64,000 bases of DNA. Origin: Chryseobacterium sp. (GTDB lineage: Bacteria > Bacteroidota > Bacteroidia > Flavobacteriales > Weeksellaceae). The stretch lies in assembly GCF_029240215.1 (NCBI RefSeq), contig NZ_JARBTK010000002.1, positions 434,001 through 498,000 on the forward strand, in the 5' to 3' direction. Shown here one piece after another: positions 8,734 to 17,429 of this stretch; the first letter of the stretch is position 1; every line of letters starts with the position of its first letter. A program made the position numbers and the translations under genes. The notes under the pieces were generated by a model. The model was not told where the DNA came from, made no database searches, and saw nothing but the letters and a program-made list of their open reading frames with translations.

Positions 8734-8883
8734 GATATTGCTTCTAATGATCTTCTTTCCTGATATAATTTATGCCCATTCTCTGCTGCTTTATCTATAT
8801 CTTTTAAGTGTAATCTAAACTCAACAATATGTCCGCTTGTTTTAAATGCAATATGAATACTAATAAAAATAATCCCCCTCGCT

Positions 8884-8907
8884 GCCGCACGAATCCTTTC
8901 GTGTGGT
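8884..8907. repeat. REP-like hairpin 2 (inverted)
   Basis: The sequence GCCGCACGAATCC continued by TTTCGTGTGGT forms a hairpin in opposite orientation to the one at 9539. It sits just 3' of the transposase stop codon, so the two bracket the gene as a REP pair. Confidence 0.8.
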
Positions 8908-8916
8908 TCAATCGTC

Positions 8917-9483
8917 TTACAAATCAAACATCCTAAAAACTACAATATCTTCCAAAAGCCCTTTCTCATCAGAATAATCTACTGCGCTGCTGTATCTATA
9001 ATCTTCCGCACGGAAAACCAAACCTGACTCAACTGGATTTTGATGTACATAATTAATTTTTTGATTGATTACATGATTGCTCCACAACTCAATAGGTTTA
9101 TTATCATGTCTCCAAAATTGATATTGATTTACATTAGAAGTTTTTGCACCTTCCTTAAGAAATAAGTCTAATAAAAATTCTTTTCTGCTTTCTTTGGGGT
9201 TTTCTTTAATAGCTTTTACAACGGCTTTGCTTGTAAATCTTTTCAAATCACCAATCAAAAGTTCAGGTTTCTGCCCGTTTATACTTCTGAAAACTAAATG
9301 TACATGGCTTGACATTATGCACCATGCATGTATTTCTAGGCCTTTGTTCTTTTGGCAGAATCTTAAGCTTTCTAAGAGAATTTCTTTATATTCATTTCGG
9401 ATAAATACATATAGCCAACCTACTACAGCAAAACTTATGAAATATAATCCTTCGGGATTATGGAATTTGTAATTTCTACTCAT
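8917..9483 (-). CDS. REP-associated tyrosine transposase (RAYT, Y1_Tnp)
   Basis: 188 aa. The HUH-type motif SSHVHLVF follows IHAWCIM, and the catalytic Tyr is probably in the helix INYVHQNPVESG, the usual RAYT/IS200-like pattern. RAYTs act on REP hairpins and are usually domesticated, single-copy genes. Two REP-like hairpins bracket it closely (8884, 9539) and two more lie further out (8698, 9669), all of the same palindrome family. Start is ATG 9483, one codon inside the longest frame (TTG). It appears intact. Confidence 0.88.
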   Translation of the reverse strand: MSRNYKFHNPEGLYFISFAVVGWLYVFIRNEYKEILLESLRFCQKNKGLEIHAWCIMSSHVHLVFRSINGQKPELLIGDLKRFTSKAVVKAIKENPKESRKEFLLDLFLKEGAKTSNVNQYQFWRHDNKPIELWSNHVINQKINYVHQNPVESGLVFRAEDYRYSSAVDYSDEKGLLEDIVVFRMFDL

Positions 9484-9568
9484 CAATGTATGTTTTAATT
9501 AAAGATAGAAATTTTTTGAGAAAGTTGTGAAAATAAAAGCCACACGAAAGGATTCGTGCGGCAGCGAG
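9481..9568 (+). repeat. RAYT-flanking repeat, middle copy
   Basis: CATCAATGTATGTTTT, AT-rich sequence, then the hairpin GCCACACGAAAGGATTCGTG with a G-rich tail. It parallels 8633-8733 and overlaps the start codon of the transposase, so the transposase lies in a REP-rich repeat. Confidence 0.7.
9539..9561. repeat. REP-like hairpin 3
   Basis: GCCACACGAA-AGGA-TTCGTGCGGC forms a stem with one mismatch, upstream (5') of the transposase. Pairs in inverted orientation with the hairpin at 8884. Confidence 0.8.
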
Positions 9569-9575
9569 GGTTATA

Positions 9576-9700
9576 CCCCCCCCCCCTTGCCTAATCCCCT
9601 GTTAGAATCTTTGTGTAGTTGGTATAAAGATAAAATTAATCTGAGAGAATTAAATTTTAAAAGAAAAAGCTATACGATGGAATCGTGCGGTAGTGCGGAG
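9576..9700 (+). repeat. RAYT-flanking repeat, right copy
   Basis: A run of eleven C, then TTGCCTAATCCCCTGTTAGA, a CTGAGAGAAT box and a terminal hairpin. It matches the left copy at 8570-8733 with small indels. Confidence 0.75.
9669..9691. repeat. REP-like hairpin 4 (diverged)
   Basis: GCTATACGATGGAATCGTGC plus CGG keeps the CACGAT/ATCG core but has two arm mismatches, so it looks like a decayed copy of the hairpin at 8698. Confidence 0.65.
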
Positions 9701-9786
9701 TATTTCTTTACCGAAGCCTATTAAAACTAAAAAAAATGCCCTTATTGACGGTTTTGCTTTTACAAAGAATTTCCTTTTCCTACAGA

Positions 9787-9990
9787 TCAAAAATCTCCTT
9801 CTAATAATGCTGAAAAATGCTTTTTAAATAAAATTGCTGCTGGATAGATAAGAGATTTTATAGTTCCTTTATATCATTCATTAATCTGTTTTTCATTATC
9901 ATCCAACATACCAAAGGGAATTTCAAACTCTTTTTTTCTGCTAAATCAATAATACATCTTTTAAGATTAACTGGCAATCACCACATCCAG
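9787..9990 (-). pseudogene. Decayed remnant of a second toxin tail and a following gene
   Basis: Two pieces of coding sequence survive. At 9990-9945 the minus strand encodes GCGDCQLILKDVLLI-stop, nearly identical to the C-terminus of the deaminase toxin at about 10490-10440 (RCGDCQLILKDVVF). Next to it, 9936-9787 has one frame with EFEIPFGMLDDNEKQINE, a TGA at 9876-9874, then IYPAAILFKKHFSALLEGDF and a stop, like the end of an immunity-type protein broken by one nonsense codon and a frameshift at an A-run. 9701-9786 holds nothing recognisable. Such orphan tails are typical at polymorphic toxin loci. Confidence 0.6.
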
Positions 9991-9997
9991 TACAATA

Positions 9998-10027
9998 CAA
10001 AAAAACGCCTCCATTGCTGAAGGCGTT
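9998..10027 (-). terminator. Terminator of the toxin/immunity operon
   Basis: AACGCCT (10004-10010) pairs with AGGCGTT (10021-10027) across a 10-nt loop. On the minus strand a T-run follows the stem. It lies 7 nt after the immunity gene stop. Confidence 0.85.
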
Positions 10028-10033
10028 ACATTA

Positions 10034-10414
10034 TTATTCTTTTATATTATTAGGATCTTCTCCCGTTATTGCACAGACTTTTTCTAAAAGATGTTTTGCT
10101 ATAAAACCTCCTATTGTTTTATTGCCATCTCTATCAAATTCATTAAAATATACCGTAGTTGCCCCATAGTTTAACGTCTCTCTCTCTACAAAACCGTTAT
10201 CATAGAATTCTATAACCCAGCCCATCTGTTCTCCATCTATATATTCTGTCTCCCCAGCTGCCTGTCCGTTTTCATAATATCCATGAATTTCAAACCCTGT
10301 AAAGGGCTTTCCTTGGTAGGTCATATCTTCACCTATATAAGTACCTACTCTAACTGATTGTAAATCTTCTGTATCTACTCTTATTTTATCGGGCATTCTA
10401 TTATTTGTACTCAT
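10034..10414 (-). CDS. YwqK-like (MORN-type) immunity protein
   Basis: 126 aa, acidic, soluble. Central residues about 37-85 contain MORN/YwqK-like repeats: G-x-Y-E-N-G-Q-x-x-G-E-x-E-Y-x-D-G followed by E-F-Y-D-N-G. YwqK-family proteins are the antitoxins of YwqJ deaminase toxins in Bacillus, and here the gene starts 7 bp after such a toxin, as expected for a toxin-immunity pair. Neutralisation of this toxin is inferred from family and position. Last gene of the operon; a terminator follows. Confidence 0.75.
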   Translation of the reverse strand: MSTNNRMPDKIRVDTEDLQSVRVGTYIGEDMTYQGKPFTGFEIHGYYENGQAAGETEYIDGEQMGWVIEFYDNGFVERETLNYGATTVYFNEFDRDGNKTIGGFIAKHLLEKVCAITGEDPNNIKE

Positions 10415-10421
10415 AATTTCA

Positions 10422-12716
10422 TTATTTAAATTTTGTAACTTTTTCCAAAAATACTACATCTTTTAAAATTAACTGGCAATCGCCACACCGAATCATGTAT
10501 TCTTGTCTTACAATGTTCTTGTTATATCCAATAAAACCTTTCAATACTTCATCGTTTATTTTCACTCCTTTGCTCTCCAATGTCCAGAGCAAATCGTTCA
10601 GTGCCAATACTTCGGCATGAGTTCCTGGTAAGCCTCCTGTTCTTTCCCAATTATAAGATGCAGGATGCTTAATACCTTTGGATACTTCATCAAAATGGGT
10701 TCTAAGCAATTGTTCTATATGCGGATGCATATCATATTCCAAATAGCGTTGTTGTTTATAAAATTTATAAATTTCTTTGATGTCAGACAAATCGCATTTT
10801 CCCCTACCAATCCCTTTTAATTTTAACAATTTTTCTAATTGACTTTTCGGGAAATTAGTTTTTACTTTAATAATCTCTCCCAGTTTTCTATCCTCATGAA
10901 TCACCCCTGCTACCAATTGTCGATCTCTTAACCAATTTTTATCAATAAATTTTTTTCCTTTTTTGGTTCTCAGTATTTTTTTGCCTTCGCTAAAACCAGA
11001 AGAATGTTCTGCATCCAAAAGAAGCGCCACTTCTTTGTCTACTTTATGAGTAAGCATTTTGGCTTGTCTCCTAATATGTATTGGTATTTCGGAAGGTTTC
11101 GGAGTTCTTGCATCATAATAATTAAATCCTTTTTCATACGAAGGAGGCAGATTACCATCTATAGTTTTGGTATGCAAAACCTTTTGTTCTTCTAGTTTTT
11201 TTGCGATTTTCTGTTTTTTCGCTTCTGCTCTTTCTTTTGGCGTAGGTTTCTTTTTAGGTTCAACAACAACTTCTTCTATTGCTTTTTCTCTTATTGGCTC
11301 TTCCGGTAGTTCTTTCGGTTTGTGGATGTCGTCTAGTTTACTTTCCAGATTTGGGTTTCTTTTAAGAGCATCATCTACCCAATGTTCCATTTTTGGAAGT
11401 ATTTTTCCTACATCTGCTATAGATTTTATCACTTCTACAATAGAGAAAATAATGTCTATTCCGATAATAAAATCTTCTCCTGCATTGTGCGAAATTACAT
11501 ATCCGTTTTGGTTTTCAGAATATCTTTCTTCAAAATAATTTCCAATAGCTTCACCTATTGATTTTTTTAGAAAATCGGGATTTTTTATATAATTTTCTAT
11601 AAATTCTTCTACTCCTTCTTTTACTTTAAGGTAAGTTATTTTGTCTTCCGCATCCAATTCATCCAACTGAAAATAGAACCTAAAAGCTAATAAAATAATG
11701 TCTAAAAATCCTGCAACAAATTCTACAATACCATCCCAAAGACCACATAAGAAAGCAAAATGATAAGGAGAACTCAGATACAAAGAATCTAAGTACTTCT
11801 CTACTAAAAAAAGATCATTTTTTAAATTGTTAATAAATAATTTTACTGTATTTATAAAAGTCTGATTGACCAAAAGTAAATATTCCACTGCAAGAAGGAA
11901 ATTTTCAATTTCCTTTAATAAACTAATAGACTCTATTAGTTTATTTTTTATAAAAATAATGACTTCTTTTGGTTTTTCTAATAGATAATCCGAAGATTGC
12001 AGAGTAGGATCCCAACTGTGTTGATCAAATTTTAATTGCCTAAAAGCAATAGATATTCCAGAAAGAATCTCATCTGTAACGTCAGTTTTCGTATGCTTTT
12101 TGCTTCCTATATCAAATATTTTTAATGGTCTGTAGATTATCTCTAATTTGAAAGCCTCTACAAGCTTTTCTGAAGTAAATTTGAGATTGTTTACATTTTT
12201 TTGCTGTGCTATGATGATGGAACTCCACTCTTCTAAAATATTAGATGTTGAATTTTTTTTGATAATAGTAAAATATTCATTTAGCATTGCCTGACTCATC
12301 TTGATAAGGCAAACTGAGTTTAAATCTACATTAAATCCATTTATATTATTTTGTTCTTCTATGTAAATTATAAAGTCGGTCTCTTCATCATACTTTCCTT
12401 TGGAAGAATCTATAGTTTCATCATATTTTGTATAATTATCAATAAGCTCATTTCCTTTTGTAGAATTTTCTATTCTATATTTCCATAAAGGATTTGTATT
12501 TATGTTATAAACGAAGTCACTTATTGTCTTTTTATAAAACAAACTTTTCTCTCCTAAAGGCGATTGTAAAGCATATTGATTTGATCTTGCTTCAAAAGAT
12601 TGCTTCGCTATTCCTTGCAACGGATTTTTATTCCCTTCAAAATCTTTGCTTACTTCTTCAAAAGAAAGTATTTTGTATCCGGATAAATCTCCGAATTCAT
12701 CATCGAAATTTTCCAT
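10422..12716 (-). CDS. Polymorphic toxin with C-terminal YwqJ-like deaminase domain
   Basis: 764 aa. The C-terminal about 130 residues form a deaminase domain: His700-Ala-Glu702 in G-T-H-A-E-V-L-A-L-N-D and Cys744-x2-Cys747 in RCGDCQ give the zinc site, most like the YwqJ family of toxin deaminases that act on nucleic acids or nucleotides. The N-terminal about 480 residues are largely helical, with a hydrophobic stretch near 325-350 (FLCGLWDGIVEFVAGFLDII), and are unlike LXG, Rhs or PAAR carriers. A Lys/Glu/Pro-rich linker lies near 480-520. The start overlaps the upstream nucleotidyltransferase gene by 17 bp. Target nucleic acid unknown. Confidence 0.8.
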   Translation of the reverse strand: MENFDDEFGDLSGYKILSFEEVSKDFEGNKNPLQGIAKQSFEARSNQYALQSPLGEKSLFYKKTISDFVYNINTNPLWKYRIENSTKGNELIDNYTKYDETIDSSKGKYDEETDFIIYIEEQNNINGFNVDLNSVCLIKMSQAMLNEYFTIIKKNSTSNILEEWSSIIIAQQKNVNNLKFTSEKLVEAFKLEIIYRPLKIFDIGSKKHTKTDVTDEILSGISIAFRQLKFDQHSWDPTLQSSDYLLEKPKEVIIFIKNKLIESISLLKEIENFLLAVEYLLLVNQTFINTVKLFINNLKNDLFLVEKYLDSLYLSSPYHFAFLCGLWDGIVEFVAGFLDIILLAFRFYFQLDELDAEDKITYLKVKEGVEEFIENYIKNPDFLKKSIGEAIGNYFEERYSENQNGYVISHNAGEDFIIGIDIIFSIVEVIKSIADVGKILPKMEHWVDDALKRNPNLESKLDDIHKPKELPEEPIREKAIEEVVVEPKKKPTPKERAEAKKQKIAKKLEEQKVLHTKTIDGNLPPSYEKGFNYYDARTPKPSEIPIHIRRQAKMLTHKVDKEVALLLDAEHSSGFSEGKKILRTKKGKKFIDKNWLRDRQLVAGVIHEDRKLGEIIKVKTNFPKSQLEKLLKLKGIGRGKCDLSDIKEIYKFYKQQRYLEYDMHPHIEQLLRTHFDEVSKGIKHPASYNWERTGGLPGTHAEVLALNDLLWTLESKGVKINDEVLKGFIGYNKNIVRQEYMIRCGDCQLILKDVVFLEKVTKFK

Positions 12717-13071
12717 TTTCTTCGTTTTTAGTTATTAAACACTCCAGCTCATACAAAGGAAAAAGTTCTTTCGTTGTCATATTCTCACTAAACTTTTTAG
12801 TCTGAGATTCATCCAATACTAAAAGGTCCAAATGATAATTTGGTTCTACCAAAACATGAGCATTTTTAAGTTTGCATTTTGCCTGTACCAAAACGTCCCA
12901 ATCTTTTCCTTCCAACTCATTCCAGCGTTCCAAAGGAAGCCTTCCTCTGCTACCGAAAAGGATGATCTTTTCTACAGCAGTGATCTCTCTAATCTTGTCT
13001 TTAAGACGCGTGAGTATATAAGGCAGCACTTTATCGTGCTGCCAAATAGACTCAGGTTTTATCCTGCTCAT
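12700..13071 (-). CDS. Small nucleotidyltransferase (MNT-like) inside the toxin operon
   Basis: 123 aa. G40-S41-R-G-R starts a polymerase-beta-type nucleotidyltransferase core; the acidic triad is intact as Asp57-x-Asp59 (KDWDVLV) and Asp82 (HLDLL). The length fits minimal nucleotidyltransferases such as the MNT half of HEPN-MNT antitoxins, but no HEPN partner is present. It sits 23 bp after the 1371-aa gene and overlaps the toxin start, so it is co-transcribed. Possible roles are AMPylation or nucleotidylation of the toxin or another operon protein; this is inference. Confidence 0.75.
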   Translation of the reverse strand: MSRIKPESIWQHDKVLPYILTRLKDKIREITAVEKIILFGSRGRLPLERWNELEGKDWDVLVQAKCKLKNAHVLVEPNYHLDLLVLDESQTKKFSENMTTKELFPLYELECLITKNEENGKFR

Positions 13072-13094
13072 TATTAAAAATTAAAAGTGATTAA

Positions 13095-16000
13095 TTATAC
13101 TAAGAATTTACTCAAAGATATTTTATCCAGATATTCAGCTTGAGGAATAACTTGCCCATCTTTATCTAAAATTCTTTCTTCACCGTATTTATTATATTCT
13201 GGTGAATGTATTTTCAGGGTAGAATTATCTAAATCAACAGAGAATTTTAGCATATCGTGTCCATCGTCACCACCTGGTTTTGTGAAAGAGAAATTTTTAA
13301 TTTTGGTCACATTAAGCTTAAATGTAATTCCTTTTTCTAATGGATAGGTTTCTAATCCTTCAATCTGAGAAAGTTCGTCAGACAATGCTTTGTAAATTGG
13401 TGCTAAAGAATCGGTTGGAAGCCAAGTAGCATCTCTGTCAATGGTGATTTCATTTCCTAAACAATAATATTTTCTCGGAAAAAAATCTAATTCATCTGCC
13501 TCTTGAATAGATTGAACGGTATTATCCATTTCGTCAAAACTGATCTCAATCCATTTATCTCCAGACTGCCCAATCTGATTGTTGTTCAATTCAAAATTGC
13601 TTCCGCACATTTCACCTAATTGATCATCGAATTTTACTCCCGGTTCGCAGTTGCAAGGCAATGCTTTTTCTACTTTTAGACCAATAGAATCTGCCTGAAG
13701 AATCGTAAGCGAAGTAGGGATTTTCTCTCTCCACGGTTCACCTTGTTTTTTACCTAAAGCAGAACGCATTTCGTCTACGATTGATAAGAATAAAGCATCA
13801 TCAATTACAGGAACTTCGCCGCCGTTCCAGATTTGTCCTGTTGCAAGGAAATGTCTTACGGCTTCTTCAAATCCCGGTCTTACGGTAACGATAACTCTCG
13901 CCATACCAGACTGCATAAATGCCCTAAAAGTAGGATCATTATCATCAAACTGATACATATCTGACCATCTTTTTCTATCGCCCCAATAATAAGGATAGAA
14001 ATAATAGCTCATAATATCCCATTCAAAAGCCTGTTCCATAAATTTTACAAATGCGGCATATTGATCTAATTTTGCATCAACTAAAACATCAGTATTGATA
14101 AAGGTTTCTTCTGCTGCTCCATCATTGGTATAGTATCTCTTTTTACCGAAAGTAAGTTCTACGTTAGGATTTTGTTCCAACATGTAAGAAATACAGTTCT
14201 TTCTTAAAATTGTATTTTCAATTTTTCTGTAGAACCCAGGGTTTGAACCTTTGATCTGTACGCCTAATGCTTTTGCTTCAGCTAATGCTTGGTTGTATTT
14301 TTCTAATTCTACTTCGTAAGCTTCGATGATTTTATTGAATAGTTTCTGTAAACCTAAATCATTAATTTCACACTCTACACTTATATTTATGTTTCCTGCG
14401 TGAAACCCTACTGAACTATAAGAAACGGCTATTTTACCACTATATTTATCAAGGGTGTTGATATCTTTTGTAAATAAACTTCTAAAATTACTAACACTAG
14501 CATAAACCATTTCATGTCTTACATTTCCAACAGTCACATAGGAGCCAAGACCAGGATCTTGTGTACCTGTAACAATAGCAGCTACAATTTTTGCATTTTG
14601 TGTTGTGCTATAACCATCAGGAATTTCCAGTTCAAAGTTACCATGCGCTGTTTCGTCAAATTCTGAATCGCCTTTATAATCCTCTGTGGTTGTAAAACTA
14701 AACGGATGAGAGATATGAATTTTTTTAGAAATGTAATCTGCTTCCACATTATATTTACTTAGCCAGTATAATAAAGTAGTAGTATTATTTAGTGCAGTAA
14801 AGTCTTTCATCTGATGAATTGTTGAGTCTCTTGGGTCAACAGGTTTTACCAATTGTTGAGAGTTATCAATCATTTTTACTCCTAAAGTATGAAGCTTAGC
14901 AGGTTCTGGAATCATAAATTCAAACATCATACGTTTCCCGTAATTGTAGATTTGGTTTTTCACTACTTTATCTACCCATCTGTAAACGCCTACCACATGA
15001 TTGCTTCCCTTGGTATTGTCGAACCCATGTTTGTTGTTTTCTTCGTATTCTTCTAATACTTTGTCGATACGTTCTTCTTTTACTTTAGTAACAATTCTGT
15101 CTAGCGCTCTTGCTGTAATGTCTTTAGCTTCTGTAACCGCTTGTCTATTGCTTTCTTCTTTGGAATTGTGTGTGGCATAGCTTGCATTGGCTGTGATTCC
15201 AAATTTGTTATCCCCCATTCCCCAATTTGCATAAGCTCCGGCTTGTGCAGCAAAATCTTTTGACTCTTGCAATATTTTAGAAATCTCACTCTGCATTTCA
15301 TGTCTTTCGGTGGAAGTGGTGTCAGTAAGTTTTTCTTTTTCAGATTCTGAAGATTTTGTAGTTTGTGATTCGCTTCTTTTTAATCTTCTGGTAGAACGCT
15401 CTTTGTATTCACGAGCCATGATGTTTTCGATGTGAGCAACATCACCTTCTACATAGCAATATGTACTTTGTTCTACTTTTAAATAATCTGCAACTCCGAT
15501 GTTTTTCATTCCAAATCCTGAAGGGATGAAAGAAGATGAATCAGTAGGGTTATATGTTGGCGTTTCTGGTGTTTCCGGATTTTCAGGTGTTTCTGGTTTT
15601 GGTGGATCAACAGGTACACATCCTGCATCACCTCTGAAATGATATTGTTTAGTCATTCTGTCCAGATCATTCGTGTCTTGAACTAATGTAACATTTAGAT
15701 TATAAGTATTACCATCACTTAGTTTTACTTGTCCCTGTAAAATGAATCCTCCCATTCCTGAGGTTTGAGAAACTAAAATTCTAGGCAAGTTAAATAATAA
15801 ACAAGATCCTCCACCCATAGGAGAAACACTTGTTGAAGAGAAATCTACACCATTCAATACTATTTTATAATTCGCAGAAACAACTTCCAGATTACTGCTT
15901 AAAGCCAAAAGTAAGCTCCACTCAGTTGAACTGCGTGCATAGGTCTTTATGCTGAAGGGGATGTAGCCGGAAGTAGAAGTATTATTACTCACAGGAACGA

Positions 16001-17210
16001 TAACTCCTCCAACATTTGTAGAAACCTGTTGATTAAGTACTGTGTTGTTTAAAACGGTTTGCTGCAAAGATTGATTACTTTGAGTAATATTCTGAGTAAG
16101 CTCATCAAATGAAGAAATATCTGATAATGCTTCTGTAAGGCTAGATGCACCCATTACTCTAAGCAATGCGCTTTGATCTTTCACTTCCAGAGTTCTGCCC
16201 ATAGCAGTAATGTCAATTTCCGGTGTTTCAAATTTGAAATCAAATTCAGGAATTTCTGTTTCCGGAGTTGTGATCTGCATGATTTCATCTTTGATGCGAT
16301 GAAGCTCCATATCGAGTTCGCTATTTGCATAGAACTTTTCGGGGTCGGCTACGCTGAGCTGAGTAAGATAATTGATCCTGTTTTCTAAAATCTGCTTTTT
16401 TCTTTCTGCTTCTGCAGAATCTTTTTGAGCCGTCTTGAGAAGTGGTTTTACAGTTTGCTGATATTCATTGTAAGCTTCTTTGTGAGCTGCATCATGCTGT
16501 TTTTTGTAAGTTTTTTCTAATTTTGAAAGAGAATCCATTAAGCTCTCATTTTCTTTTAGATTAATAGTTGCCTCGGCAAATTTCATCGCTTTATCATTGT
16601 ACATGGTTCTCTGTACCGTTGAAGAACCTGTAGTATTGAAATCGGATTGAGAAACTTTAAATAATTCTTTAGGCAGAACTACTTTTGCTCTTTTCATATC
16701 CTCAAAAGATTCTTCAGATTTATCATAAGCAGCAATAATATGCTCTAAATGAAGATATTGCATAATAAGCTCCTTTGCGTAGAAATCTTTTTGGGTTACA
16801 ACCTGATAAACTAAATTATCCCAATTTCTGACACGTTGTGATAGAGTAAGTTGAACAGGAGGAAGTCCGTTATATACATCAATTTTCTTATCAAATTCCT
16901 CTTTTGTAGCAGTTGATTTGTTTCTTGCAACCCATACTGCAAGATCATAAAAGTCACTTCCATAAGCACTTTTAAGATCAGTTTCTTTATAAATAAAGGT
17001 CGGCTGTTGTTGACTTACCTCTCTGCAGATAGTCTGTAATGTTTTACCTAATTCGACGCCTTCATCAAATAAACTTTCATCTGCAATGGCTTTTTCTCTG
17101 AAGATAAATCTTCGTTCTAAATTTTTCGGATCTGATAATTCAGGGTTTCTCATTGCCGCAAATCTGAATAGTGTTTGCGAAGAGTTGTTTGTGTTTAAAT
17201 TTGTTGACAT
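13095..17210 (-). CDS. Uncharacterised 1371-aa protein, first gene of the toxin operon
   Basis: No signal peptide or clear membrane helix. Layout: helical N-terminus (1-330) with a Lys/Glu-rich coiled-coil stretch near 215-300; Ser/Thr/Gln-rich part (370-420); beta-rich domain (425-520); Pro-Glu-Thr linker (about 530-553); a charged helical region (565-720) containing GDVAHIENIMAREYKERSTR; beta and helical parts; and a motif near 1070 (YYFYPYYWGDRKRW) followed by ARVIVTVRPGFE. I recall similar large proteins in other Bacteroidota without known function; unverified. Neighbours suggest a carrier, scaffold or assembly role for the toxin. Transcribed from a WYL-type site at 17374-17408. Confidence 0.75.
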   Translation of the reverse strand: MSTNLNTNNSSQTLFRFAAMRNPELSDPKNLERRFIFREKAIADESLFDEGVELGKTLQTICREVSQQQPTFIYKETDLKSAYGSDFYDLAVWVARNKSTATKEEFDKKIDVYNGLPPVQLTLSQRVRNWDNLVYQVVTQKDFYAKELIMQYLHLEHIIAAYDKSEESFEDMKRAKVVLPKELFKVSQSDFNTTGSSTVQRTMYNDKAMKFAEATINLKENESLMDSLSKLEKTYKKQHDAAHKEAYNEYQQTVKPLLKTAQKDSAEAERKKQILENRINYLTQLSVADPEKFYANSELDMELHRIKDEIMQITTPETEIPEFDFKFETPEIDITAMGRTLEVKDQSALLRVMGASSLTEALSDISSFDELTQNITQSNQSLQQTVLNNTVLNQQVSTNVGGVIVPVSNNTSTSGYIPFSIKTYARSSTEWSLLLALSSNLEVVSANYKIVLNGVDFSSTSVSPMGGGSCLLFNLPRILVSQTSGMGGFILQGQVKLSDGNTYNLNVTLVQDTNDLDRMTKQYHFRGDAGCVPVDPPKPETPENPETPETPTYNPTDSSSFIPSGFGMKNIGVADYLKVEQSTYCYVEGDVAHIENIMAREYKERSTRRLKRSESQTTKSSESEKEKLTDTTSTERHEMQSEISKILQESKDFAAQAGAYANWGMGDNKFGITANASYATHNSKEESNRQAVTEAKDITARALDRIVTKVKEERIDKVLEEYEENNKHGFDNTKGSNHVVGVYRWVDKVVKNQIYNYGKRMMFEFMIPEPAKLHTLGVKMIDNSQQLVKPVDPRDSTIHQMKDFTALNNTTTLLYWLSKYNVEADYISKKIHISHPFSFTTTEDYKGDSEFDETAHGNFELEIPDGYSTTQNAKIVAAIVTGTQDPGLGSYVTVGNVRHEMVYASVSNFRSLFTKDINTLDKYSGKIAVSYSSVGFHAGNINISVECEINDLGLQKLFNKIIEAYEVELEKYNQALAEAKALGVQIKGSNPGFYRKIENTILRKNCISYMLEQNPNVELTFGKKRYYTNDGAAEETFINTDVLVDAKLDQYAAFVKFMEQAFEWDIMSYYFYPYYWGDRKRWSDMYQFDDNDPTFRAFMQSGMARVIVTVRPGFEEAVRHFLATGQIWNGGEVPVIDDALFLSIVDEMRSALGKKQGEPWREKIPTSLTILQADSIGLKVEKALPCNCEPGVKFDDQLGEMCGSNFELNNNQIGQSGDKWIEISFDEMDNTVQSIQEADELDFFPRKYYCLGNEITIDRDATWLPTDSLAPIYKALSDELSQIEGLETYPLEKGITFKLNVTKIKNFSFTKPGGDDGHDMLKFSVDLDNSTLKIHSPEYNKYGEERILDKDGQVIPQAEYLDKISLSKFLV

Positions 17211-17291
17211 TTTAAAATTGTTTTGGTTTTTAAGATTAAAATTTTTGGAAAATTCTTTTAAGAGAATATTTCCGGTAGGCTTATTTTTTTA

Positions 17292-17320
17292 AGTGGTTTC
17301 AGCCTACAGAAATAACCACT
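17292..17320 (-). promoter_or_regulatory. Leader hairpin before the 1371-aa gene
   Basis: AGTGGTT (17292-17298) pairs with AACCACT (17314-17320) in the untranslated leader. A very similar hairpin (AGGTGG/CCACCT) precedes the tail-fibre-like gene, and both are followed on the minus strand by an AAAAAATAAG stretch. Function unknown; possibly mRNA stability or translation control. Confidence 0.45.
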
Positions 17321-17373
17321 CTGATTTTTTTAAATCAGCGACATTCACATCGTGATGACAAGTTTGTATATGA

Positions 17374-17408
17374 AAATATTAAAGTCGGAATGCGACAAAA
17401 ACTTGACG
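17374..17408 (-). promoter_or_regulatory. WYL-type promoter of the toxin operon
   Basis: Minus strand CGTCA-N6-TGTCG (17408-17393), 14 nt after the G of TTTTG comes TAATATTT (17381-17374). The operator has one extra T compared with the other sites. It drives the operon 17210 to 10034. Confidence 0.75.
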
Positions 17409-17429
17409 TAAAATACTTGAGAATCAATT

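Noticed and set aside
8661..8927. 88-codon minus-strand frame with a His/Ala/Arg-rich peptide
   Set aside because: It reads through two REP-like hairpins, which supply its PHERIRAAARG and HAAARLHRV parts; it is an open frame by virtue of the repeats, not a gene.
9527..9724. 65-codon plus-strand frame
   Set aside because: It crosses a hairpin and the poly-C run, and has no protein-like composition.
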